Part shown: positions 9,655 through 16,070 of the stretch, piece by piece
How the letters are laid out: the number at the start of each line of letters is the position of its first letter
Position numbering within the stretch: position 1 is the first letter of the stretch
Assembly (NCBI GenBank): GCA_023396115.1
Contig: JAEWXC010000012.1
Coordinates: 1 to 16,765, forward strand
From: Actinomycetes bacterium
Lineage (GTDB): Bacteria > Actinomycetota > Actinomycetes > Propionibacteriales > Nocardioidaceae
Length of the DNA: 16,765 nt
Reading direction: 5' to 3'
Notes under the pieces: generated by a model
The model's input: the letters and a program-made list of their open reading frames with translations, nothing else
Told to the model about the DNA's origin: nothing
The model's database searches: none
Made by a program: the position numbers and the translations under genes

Positions 9655-9740
9655 GGTCCCGACCCTAGCCGTTGCCGCCGACTCGCACATCCAAGGCAAA
9701 CCTGCCCTCACCTGCGCCGATGCCTGCGCGCGCGCTCGGA
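9655..9740 (-). promoter_or_regulatory. Ferritin promoter region (weak IdeR-box-like site)
   Basis: TAGGGT (9667-9662 on the - strand) lies seven bases before the ferritin ATG and fits an actinobacterial -10 with a leaderless start. No good -35 is seen at 17-18 bases; TTGGAT is 21 bases away. The stretch 9692-9710 matches the IdeR iron-box consensus at about 12 of 19 positions, too few to be convincing. The segment also holds the 3' flank of tetR, without an obvious terminator. Confidence 0.35.
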
Positions 9741-10292
9741 TCAGCCGACGCCGAGGGCGGCCCGGGCCATCCGGGTGAGGATCTCGCGCATCGCCTCGAG
9801 CGGCAGCCGGTTGCTGTGCGGGGTGGAGTTGATCAGCCCGAAGCCGACGTGCGCGGTGGCCTTGGCGGCCTCGTGCGAGACCTGCGGGTACAGGGCGGTG
9901 ACCTGGTCGGCCCACAGGGTCACGTACTCGCGCTGCAGGGTGCGGACCAGCTCGCGCGACTGCGGCGGCAGCGAGGACCAGTCACGCTCCTGCACGGCGA
10001 TCAGGGACGGCTGGCTGAGCGCGAACTCGACGTGGAAGTCGATCAGCGCGTGCAGCGCCGAGCGTGGGTCCTCGGCCGAGGCCACCCGCTCCTTGCCGCC
10101 GGCCAGCAGTCGTTCGGAGATGGCGACCAGCATCTCCGAGAGCATCGCGTCCTTGCTCGGGAAGTGCTTGTAGAGGGCCGGCCCGGAGATGCCGCACGCG
10201 GCGCCCAGGTCGGCCACGGAGACACCGTGGAAGCCGCGGTCCGCGAAGAGGTCGGCGGCCGCGTCGAGGATCTGCTCGCGCCGACTCGTCAC
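9741..10292 (-). CDS. TetR/AcrR-family transcriptional regulator of the accD1 operon
   Basis: The 183-residue protein has a TetR N-terminal DNA-binding domain: REQILDAAADLFADRGFHGVSVADLGAACGISGPALYKHFPSKDAML covers roughly residues 5-51 in continuous fit, with recognition helix SGPALYKHF (36-44). The helical C-terminal domain (about 55-183) would bind an effector and dimerise. Being divergent from accD1, the most likely ligand is an acyl-CoA or other leucine intermediate, but that is inferred from position. GTG 10292 was chosen over GTG 10298 because TAACCT is exactly six bases before it, mirroring accD1. A palindrome over that -10 box predicts autorepression. The local -10 and operator resemble those of accD1 closely. 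By context it may correspond to mycobacterial BkaR-like regulators; the sequence alone does not settle this. Confidence 0.9.
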   Translation of the reverse strand: MTSRREQILDAAADLFADRGFHGVSVADLGAACGISGPALYKHFPSKDAMLSEMLVAISERLLAGGKERVASAEDPRSALHALIDFHVEFALSQPSLIAVQERDWSSLPPQSRELVRTLQREYVTLWADQVTALYPQVSHEAAKATAHVGFGLINSTPHSNRLPLEAMREILTRMARAALGVG

Positions 10293-10298
10293 GGGCAC

Positions 10299-10318
10299 AG
10301 GTTAACCGTCGTTCACCT
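10299..10318 (-). promoter_or_regulatory. tetR leaderless promoter and TetR-type operator (site 1)
   Basis: Read on the - strand, an 18-base imperfect palindrome (10317-10300) has half-sites GGTGAACGA and, from the other strand, GGTTAACCG. They agree at six of nine positions. The -10 box TAACCT (10304-10299) lies inside its distal half, and six bases later comes GTG 10292. A bound repressor would occlude the -10 box. Confidence 0.6.
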
Positions 10319-10377
10319 GCTCCGGTCCCGCCGTCCCACGCCGCGTCCGGGCGTGCAGGAGTGGCGCTGGCCCGAGT

Positions 10378-10402
10378 GGTTAACGTTCGCTAACCTGAGG
10401 GG
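10378..10402 (+). promoter_or_regulatory. accD1 leaderless promoter and TetR-type operator (site 2)
   Basis: GGTTAACGTTCGCTAACC (10378-10395) is an 18-base near-palindrome, with half-sites GGTTAACGT and GGTTAGCGA agreeing at seven of nine positions. It overlaps the -10 box TAACCT (10391-10396), which is six bases before the accD1 GTG. It aligns with site 1 read on the other strand at 15 of 20 bases. The -35 region is weak. GAGG is only two bases from the GTG, too close for a normal ribosome site, which supports a leaderless start. Confidence 0.65.
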
Positions 10403-12007
10403 GTGACGACTTCTCCTGCCCCGGCCACCCCGTCGATGGCCGACCTCGTCGACGAACTCCGCGCCCGCCTGGCCCGTGCCCGCCAGGGCGGGACCGAGGC
10501 GGCCCGCGCCAAGCACACCGGCCGCGGCAAGCTGCTGGTCCGGGACCGGATCGACCGGCTGCTCGACCCCGGCAGCCCGTTCCTCGAGCTGAGCCCGCTG
10601 GCCGCCTGGGACATGTACGGCACCGGCGACGGCCGCGAGGGCGACGAGTGGGCGGTGCCGAGCGCCAGCATCGTCACCGGCATCGGCCGGGTCGCCGGCC
10701 GCGAGTGCATGGTCATCGCCAACGACGCCACCGTGAAGGGCGGCACCTACTACCCGATCACGGTCAAGAAGCACCTGCGTGCCCAGCAGGTCGCCGCCGA
10801 CAACGACCTGCCCTGCATCGCGCTGGTCGACTCCGGCGGGGCGTTCCTGCCGATGCAGGACGAGGTCTTCCCCGACCGGGAGCACTTCGGCCGGATCTTC
10901 TTCAACCAGGCCAACCTGTCCGCCCGCGGCGTGCCGCAGATCGCCAGCGTGATGGGCTCGTGCACCGCCGGCGGCGCCTACGTGCCGGCGATGAGCGACG
11001 AGACGGTGATCGTCAAGGAGCAGGGCACGATCTTCCTGGGCGGGCCGCCGCTGGTGAAGGCCGCGACCGGTGAGGTCGTCACCGCCGAGGAGCTCGGCGG
11101 CGGCGAGGTGCACGCCCGCCGCTCCGGGGTGGTCGACCACCTGGCCGACGACGACGACCACGCGCTGGCGATCGTGCGGCGCATCGTCGAGACGCTGCCC
11201 CAGCAGCGGCACCCGGCCGCGGATCCGGACCAGGTCGAGGAACCGGTCGAGAGCCCGGACACCCTCACCGACGTGGTGCCCGTCGACAGCCGCACCCCCT
11301 ACGACGTGCGCGAGGTGATCCGCCGGGTCGTCGACGGCAGCCGGTTCGCGGAGTTCAAGAAGCTCTACGGCGAGACCCTGGTCTGCGGGTTCGCCACGAT
11401 CTGGGGCCACGACGTCGGGATCGTGGCCAACAACGGCATCCTGTTCAGCGAGTCCTCGCTCAAGGGCGCCCACTTCGTCGAGCTGTGCAACCAGCGGAAG
11501 ATCCCGCTGGTGTTCCTGCAGAACATCTCCGGCTTCATGGTCGGGCGCGAGTACGAGAACGGGGGCATCGCCCGGGACGGCGCCAAGCTCGTCACCGCCG
11601 TGTCCTGTTCGGTGGTGCCCAAGTACACGGTGGTCATCGGCGGCTCCTACGGCGCCGGCAACTACGGCATGTGCGGCCGCGCCTACGACCCCCGGTTCCT
11701 GTGGATGTGGCCCAACGCCAAGATCTCGGTGATGGGCGGCGAGCAGGCCGCGACCGTGCTGGCCACGGTCCGTCGCGACGGCATCGAGGCGCGCGGCGGG
11801 GAGTGGTCGGCCGGGGAGGAGGAGTCCTTCAAGGACCCGATCCGCGAGCAGTACGCCGAGCAGGGGTCGGCCTACTACTCCACCGCACGGCTGTGGGACG
11901 ACGGGATCATCGAGCCCGCCGACACCCGCCGGGTGCTGGGCATGGCGCTCTCGATCGCCGCCCGCCAGGAGATCCCCGCACCGCGCTACGGCGTCTTCCG
12001 GATGTGA
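10403..12007 (+). CDS. accD1: Methylcrotonyl-CoA carboxylase, carboxyltransferase (beta) subunit
   Basis: The 534-residue subunit transfers CO2 from biotin to 3-methylcrotonyl-CoA, giving 3-methylglutaconyl-CoA in leucine breakdown. It has two crotonase-like carboxyltransferase halves. The first contains SGGAFLPMQDEVFPDREHFG (144-163) and the oxyanion loop CTAGGAY (187-193). The second contains LQNISGFMVGREYENGGIA (372-390) and GGSYGAGNYGMCGRA (413-427). LQNISGFMVG and FLPMQDEVFPDREHFG mark the methylcrotonyl-CoA type; propionyl/acetyl-CoA carboxylases instead have a VPGFLPG-like motif here. Length and the C-terminal YGVFRM are usual. The start is GTG with a -10 box six bases upstream. It is the first gene of the operon, divergent from tetR. 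It pairs with accA1, 108 bases downstream across a palindromic element. Substrate specificity is inferred from family motifs and the HMG-CoA lyase neighbour. Confidence 0.93.
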   Translation: MTTSPAPATPSMADLVDELRARLARARQGGTEAARAKHTGRGKLLVRDRIDRLLDPGSPFLELSPLAAWDMYGTGDGREGDEWAVPSASIVTGIGRVAGRECMVIANDATVKGGTYYPITVKKHLRAQQVAADNDLPCIALVDSGGAFLPMQDEVFPDREHFGRIFFNQANLSARGVPQIASVMGSCTAGGAYVPAMSDETVIVKEQGTIFLGGPPLVKAATGEVVTAEELGGGEVHARRSGVVDHLADDDDHALAIVRRIVETLPQQRHPAADPDQVEEPVESPDTLTDVVPVDSRTPYDVREVIRRVVDGSRFAEFKKLYGETLVCGFATIWGHDVGIVANNGILFSESSLKGAHFVELCNQRKIPLVFLQNISGFMVGREYENGGIARDGAKLVTAVSCSVVPKYTVVIGGSYGAGNYGMCGRAYDPRFLWMWPNAKISVMGGEQAATVLATVRRDGIEARGGEWSAGEEESFKDPIREQYAEQGSAYYSTARLWDDGIIEPADTRRVLGMALSIAARQEIPAPRYGVFRM

Positions 12008-12054
12008 TCGCGCAGCGATGAGTGAGGAACGAACTCAGCGCGTGAGCGCGATCA
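12005..12054. repeat. 50-base palindromic element between accD1 and accA1
   Basis: TGATCGCGC (12005-12013) and GCGCGATCA (12046-12054) are perfect nine-base inverted repeats. TGAGT (12019-12023) and ACTCA (12033-12037) form an inner perfect stem around a nine-base loop, with GCG/CGC pairing between. The first TGA of the element is the accD1 stop codon. As I remember, similar GAGTGAGGAACGAACTC-type hairpins are dispersed in some actinobacterial genomes; that was not checked. It may be a REP/MITE-like repeat or an intercistronic mRNA hairpin. There is no U-tract. Confidence 0.6.
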
Positions 12055-12115
12055 GGTCGAACAAGCCCGCCGACCGAGGCAGCCCCGCCACCGCCGGCCA
12101 CCGACAGGAGACCCC
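12055..12115 (+). promoter_or_regulatory. accA1 5' leader with ribosome binding site
   Basis: This stretch separates the palindromic element from accA1. AGGAG (12106-12110) lies five bases before GTG 12116 and decides that start. It is one of the few clear ribosome sites in the window, in keeping with accA1 being translated from an internal position of the operon mRNA rather than a leaderless one. Confidence 0.65.
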
Positions 12116-14026
12116 GTGAGCACCGAACCGACGCTGCTGGTCGCCAACCGCGGCGAGATCGCCCGCCGGGTCTTCCGCACCGCGCGGGACCTGGGCTGGC
12201 GCACCGTCGCGATCCACTCCGACCTCGACGCCGCCGCCCCGCACGTGCGCAGCGCCGACGTCTCGGTGCGGGTCGAGTCCTACCTCGACGTCGAGGCCGT
12301 GGTGGCTGCCGCGGTGCAGACCGGGGCCACGCACGTGCACCCCGGATACGGCTTCCTGTCCGAGCGGGCCCCGTTCGCGCGCGCCCTGGCCGAGGCCGGG
12401 ATCACCCTGGTCGGGCCGGACGCGGACGTGATGGACGCGATGGGCCGCAAGGACGCCGCCCGCGAGATCGCCGTGGCTGCCGGGGTGCCGGTGGTGCCCG
12501 CCCACGACGCGGGCGACGACCCGGCCACGTTCGCCTATCCGGTGCTGGTCAAGGCCGCCGCGGGCGGCGGCGGCAAGGGCATGCGGGTGGTCCGCTCCGC
12601 CGAGGAGTACCCCGAGGCCCTGGCCGCGGCCCGCCGCGAGGCCGCTGCCGGGTTCGGCGACGACACCATGCTGGTGGAGAAGTACGTCGAGTCGGGCCGG
12701 CACATCGAGGTGCAGGTCGTCGGGGACACCCACGGCACCGTGCTGCACTTCTTCGAACGCGACTGCTCCACCCAGCGGCGCCACCAGAAGGTGCTCGAGG
12801 AGGCGCCCGCCCCGACCCTGGACGAGGCCCAGCGGACCGCGATCACCACGGCCGCCGTCGCGCTCGCCGCGCAGGTCGGCTACACCGGCGCCGGGACGGT
12901 CGAGTTCCTGCTGGACAACGCCACCGGCGAGTTCTGGTTCCTGGAGATGAACACCCGGCTCCAGGTCGAGCACCCGGTCACCGAGGAGGCGGTCCGGGTC
13001 GCCGGGGCCGAGCTCGACCTGGTCGCGCTCCAGCTCCACGTCGCCCGGGGCCTGCCGTTCGACTTCGAGCAGGCCGACGTCGCCCTGGTCGGTCACGCGA
13101 TCGAGGCACGGGTCTACGCCGAGGACTCCTTCGCCGGGTTCCTGCCCCAGGCCGGGCGCGCCTCCTACGTCGGGTGGGGTGTCGCCGCCGACCACGGCGT
13201 CCGGGTCGACCACGCCCTGGAGTCCGGTCAGGAGGTCACCACCGCCTACGACCCGATGCTGGGTAAGGTCATCGGGTACGGGCCGGACCGCGAGTCGGCG
13301 CGGCGCGCGGTGATCGCCGCGCTGGACGAGACCACGATCCTGGGGCTGACCAGCAACGCCGGTTTCCTGCGGGTGCTGCTCGCCTCGCCCGAGTTCGCCG
13401 CCGCCACCCTGGACACCGCCTGGCTGGACCGGAACGAGGTTGCCGCCCCGGACGACACCGACGCCCGGTCGCTGGCCGCCGCGCTGCTGGTCGGTGACCC
13501 CGCGCCCGGACTCTGGGGCGGCGACGGCTGGCGCTCCGGCGGGCCGGACGCCCCGCGCCGGGTCCACATCGGCGGCTGGGTCGACGTGCCCGAGGTCGAG
13601 CGGCGCCACCTGGGCCGCACCGGGGGCCGCCCGGCCGGGCTGCAACGCGTCCGGTTGCGCCGCGACGGGGAGCCGGCCACGGCGACCGGCCTGGTCCACG
13701 GTCACGGGGTCGAGCTGGCCCACCGCGGCCAGCGGCACGTCTTCGCGCTGCCCGACCCGTTCGCCGGGACCGGCGCCGCGGCCTCCGACGGCACCGTCGC
13801 CGCCCCGATGCCCGGCACCGTGCTGGCCCTCGAGGTCGCGGTCGGTGACCGGGTCACCGAGGGGCGCACCCTGGGCATGATGGAGGCGATGAAGATGGAG
13901 CTGGCCCTCAAGGCACCCTTCGACGGCACCGTCACCGAGGTGGCGGCCGTCGTGGGACGCCAGGTCTCCCTCGGCGCCACGCTGTTCGTCGTCGAACCCG
14001 CGGAGGGGGAGGTGGCGCAGCCGTGA
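12116..14026 (+). CDS. accA1: Methylcrotonyl-CoA carboxylase, biotin carboxylase/biotin carrier (alpha) subunit
   Basis: The 636-residue subunit carboxylates its own biotin using ATP and bicarbonate, then delivers it to AccD1. The N-terminal biotin carboxylase domain (about 1-445) shows LLVANRGEIARRVFRTA (7-23), the ATP-grasp glycine loop GGGGKGM (150-156), HFFERDCSTQRRHQKVLEEA (211-230) and metal/catalytic residues in FLEMNTRLQVEHPVTE (275-290). A less conserved linker follows (about 445-555). The biotin carrier domain (about 560-630) has AMKM with the lysine to be biotinylated at 593, about 43 residues from the C-terminus. Length fits alpha subunits that carry both domains. GTG 12116 has AGGAG five bases upstream. 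Its last four bases overlap the HMG-CoA lyase gene (GTGA). Acetyl/propionyl-CoA alpha subunits look similar, so the substrate is judged from accD1 and context. Confidence 0.93.
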   Translation: MSTEPTLLVANRGEIARRVFRTARDLGWRTVAIHSDLDAAAPHVRSADVSVRVESYLDVEAVVAAAVQTGATHVHPGYGFLSERAPFARALAEAGITLVGPDADVMDAMGRKDAAREIAVAAGVPVVPAHDAGDDPATFAYPVLVKAAAGGGGKGMRVVRSAEEYPEALAAARREAAAGFGDDTMLVEKYVESGRHIEVQVVGDTHGTVLHFFERDCSTQRRHQKVLEEAPAPTLDEAQRTAITTAAVALAAQVGYTGAGTVEFLLDNATGEFWFLEMNTRLQVEHPVTEEAVRVAGAELDLVALQLHVARGLPFDFEQADVALVGHAIEARVYAEDSFAGFLPQAGRASYVGWGVAADHGVRVDHALESGQEVTTAYDPMLGKVIGYGPDRESARRAVIAALDETTILGLTSNAGFLRVLLASPEFAAATLDTAWLDRNEVAAPDDTDARSLAAALLVGDPAPGLWGGDGWRSGGPDAPRRVHIGGWVDVPEVERRHLGRTGGRPAGLQRVRLRRDGEPATATGLVHGHGVELAHRGQRHVFALPDPFAGTGAAASDGTVAAPMPGTVLALEVAVGDRVTEGRTLGMMEAMKMELALKAPFDGTVTEVAAVVGRQVSLGATLFVVEPAEGEVAQP

Positions 14027-14991
14027 GCCTGCCCCCGGGCCTGCCGGCCGTCCACCCCGAACCCGGCCTGCCGGGCGCGGTCACCGTCTACGAGGTCGGG
14101 CCCCGCGACGGCCTGCAGAACGAGCAGAGGGTGCTCGACGTCGAGGTGAAGGCCGAGTTCGTGGTCCGGCTGCTCGCCGCCGGACTGCCGCTGGTCGAGG
14201 CCACCAGCTTCGTGCACCCGCGCTGGGTGCCGCAGCTGGCCGACGCCGCCGAGCTGATGGGTGTCCTCGGCGCGGCCGGGCGCCGCTGCCCGGTGCTGGT
14301 GCCCAACGAGCGCGGCCTGGACCGGGCCCTCGAACTGGGTCTGGAGCACGTGGCGGTCTTCGGGTCGGCCACCGAGACGTTCGCGAACCGGAACCTGAAC
14401 CGCTCCTACGACGAGCAGTTCACGATGTTCGCCCCCGTCGTGCAGCGCGCCCTGGCCGCCGGCGCCGACGTGCGCGGCTACCTGTCGATGTGCTTCGGCG
14501 ACCCCTGGGAGGGCCCGGTGGCGCTGGACCGCGTGGTCACCGCTGGGGTCCGGCTGCTCGACCTGGGGGTGGGACAGCTCAGCCTGGGCGACACCATCGG
14601 GATCGCCACGCCCGGCCACGTCGGCGCGCTGGTGGCGGCGTTCGCCGACGCCGGCGTGGGCACCGACCGGCTCGCGCTGCACTTCCACGACACCTACGGC
14701 CAGGCGCTCGCCAACGTGCACGCCGGCCTGCGGGCGGGGGTGACCACGTTCGACGCCAGCGCCGGCGGGCTGGGCGGTTGCCCGTACGCGAAGTCGGCCA
14801 CCGGGAACCTCGCCACCGAGGACCTGGTGGTGCTGCTGGACGGCCTGGGCATCGAGCACGGGGTCGACCTGGGTGCGCTGGTGGAGACCAGCACCTGGAT
14901 GGCCGGGCACCTGGGCCGGCCGAGTGCCAGCGCCGTCGTGCGTGCCCTCGGCGGCCCCGGTACCGGCGGTACGGCAGAATCGCCCGCATGA
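14023..14991 (+). CDS. mvaB: Hydroxymethylglutaryl-CoA lyase
   Basis: The 322-residue TIM-barrel enzyme cleaves HMG-CoA to acetyl-CoA and acetoacetate, the last step of leucine catabolism. Key residues align with human HMGCL at a constant offset of 13: R28 and D29 in GPRDGLQNE (26-34), E59, H220 and H222 (divalent metal), C253 in the signature GGLGGCPYAKSATGN (248-262), and N262. All are present, so it should be active. Homocitrate synthase and related DRE-TIM lyases lack the GGCPYA signature, so they are unlikely. The GTG overlaps the accA1 stop by four bases, and its own TGA overlaps the next ATG, so it is coupled on both sides. It is also called liuE or hmgL in other species. The methylglutaconyl-CoA hydratase that should act between AccA1/AccD1 and this enzyme is not in the window. 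Confidence 0.95.
   Translation: MSLPPGLPAVHPEPGLPGAVTVYEVGPRDGLQNEQRVLDVEVKAEFVVRLLAAGLPLVEATSFVHPRWVPQLADAAELMGVLGAAGRRCPVLVPNERGLDRALELGLEHVAVFGSATETFANRNLNRSYDEQFTMFAPVVQRALAAGADVRGYLSMCFGDPWEGPVALDRVVTAGVRLLDLGVGQLSLGDTIGIATPGHVGALVAAFADAGVGTDRLALHFHDTYGQALANVHAGLRAGVTTFDASAGGLGGCPYAKSATGNLATEDLVVLLDGLGIEHGVDLGALVETSTWMAGHLGRPSASAVVRALGGPGTGGTAESPA
14975..14987 (+). promoter_or_regulatory. Possible internal promoter before the sulfotransferase-like gene
   Basis: CAGAAT (14975-14980) lies seven bases before the ATG, inside the end of the HMG-CoA lyase gene. The 11-mer GGCAGAATCGC (14973-14983) is identical to that in front of the lipoprotein gene at the left edge (657-647, - strand), where it is six bases before the ATG. 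This suggests the downstream pair can be made apart from the leucine operon. No -35 is seen. Confidence 0.35.
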
Positions 14992-16070
14992 GTCGCGTCG
15001 TCCACCTGCACATCGGAGCCCCCAAGACGGGCACCACCTACCTGCAGGACCGGTTGACCCTCAACCTCGAGCAGCTCGCCCGGCACGGCGTCACCGTGCC
15101 CAGCCAGCACCGCGCCGCCGACGCGGACCTGTTCCACTTCCGCGCCGCGCTGGACCTGCTCGGCCAGGACTGGGGCGGCGCCCCGGGGCACGCGCACGGC
15201 GCCTGGGACTCGATGGTGCGCAAGGTGAACCGCGCCGACCGGTCGATCATCAGCCACGAGATCCTCTCCGGCGCCCGGCCCGACACGATCGCCCGCGCCC
15301 TCAACGACCTGGCCGACTGCGAGGTGCACCTGGTGTACTCGGCGCGCGACCTGGGGCGTCAGCTCCCCGCGGCCTGGCAGGAGTCGATCAAGCAGGGCCG
15401 CAAGTGGAGCTACGAGCGGTTCCTGACCCGCTACCAGAACGGGCGCACCTGGTTCCGCCGTGCCTTCGACCTGCCCACGGTGCTGAACAACTGGTCGGTG
15501 AAGCTGCCGCCCGAGCGGGTGCACGTGGTCACCGTGCCGCACGAGCGCGGCCCCCGCGGCGACGCGCTGTGGCAGCGTTTCCTCACCGCCTTCGACCTCG
15601 ACGAGTCCTGGTTGCCCAAGGAGTCCGAGCGGTCCAACCGGTCGATGGGCCTGCCGGAGACCCAGCTCCTGCGCACCCTGAACCGCCGCCTGGACACCTC
15701 GGTGCACCACGACGCCGGCTTCGACCCGCTGATCCGGCAGCTGCTGGCCGAGAAGGTGCTGGCCCACCGCGACTCGGTGAAGCTGATGCTGCCCCCGGAC
15801 CGGTTCGAGTTCGCCGAGGAGCAGGCCGGACGCTGGATCGACTGGCTGCACGGGTCGGGGGTGCAGGTCGTCGGCGACCCGCAGGACCTGATGCCGCGCC
15901 GGTACCCGGTCGAGCAGTACGCCGACCCGTCCCGCAAGCGCCGCCGCGCCCAGCTGGACGCCGCCGTCGACGCGCTGGCCGCGATGACCGAGGAGGCGAT
16001 GAACGCCCGGCAGCAGGAGCCGCTGGGCCGACGTGTGCTCTCCACCGCCGCCCGCCTGCGACGCCGATGA
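14988..16070 (+). CDS. Sulfotransferase-like protein (PAPS-binding fold)
   Basis: The 360-residue product has an N-terminal P-loop-like PAPS-binding motif, VVHLHIGAPKTGTTYLQ (4-20), in the TGTT form typical of sulfotransferases. HLVYSARDLGRQLPAAWQE (114-132) and S133 give a candidate 3'-phosphate-binding Arg/Ser pair (R120, S133). It would transfer sulfate from PAPS to an unknown acceptor in the cytoplasm. The C-terminus (about 305-360) is rich in Arg/Ala and probably helical. No signal peptide or TM helix is seen. The ATG overlaps the HMG-CoA lyase stop by four bases, and the next gene overlaps its stop. Reading the frame further upstream would run inside the lyase gene, so that extension was not used. 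Nothing in leucine catabolism calls for a sulfotransferase, so the neighbour likely reflects co-transcription only. The family call is firm; substrate is unknown. Confidence 0.82.
   Translation: MSRVVHLHIGAPKTGTTYLQDRLTLNLEQLARHGVTVPSQHRAADADLFHFRAALDLLGQDWGGAPGHAHGAWDSMVRKVNRADRSIISHEILSGARPDTIARALNDLADCEVHLVYSARDLGRQLPAAWQESIKQGRKWSYERFLTRYQNGRTWFRRAFDLPTVLNNWSVKLPPERVHVVTVPHERGPRGDALWQRFLTAFDLDESWLPKESERSNRSMGLPETQLLRTLNRRLDTSVHHDAGFDPLIRQLLAEKVLAHRDSVKLMLPPDRFEFAEEQAGRWIDWLHGSGVQVVGDPQDLMPRRYPVEQYADPSRKRRRAQLDAAVDALAAMTEEAMNARQQEPLGRRVLSTAARLRRR

Noticed and set aside
12008..12115. Insertion sequence or small gene between accD1 and accA1
   Set aside because: The gap is too short, and has no transposase, target duplication or coding frame with a start and ribosome site. 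Only the palindromic element is supported.
14490..14987. N-terminal extension of the sulfotransferase-like protein to 526 residues
   Set aside because: The extra residues lie out of frame within HMG-CoA lyase and are low-complexity. The sulfate-donor motif starts a few residues after ATG 14988.
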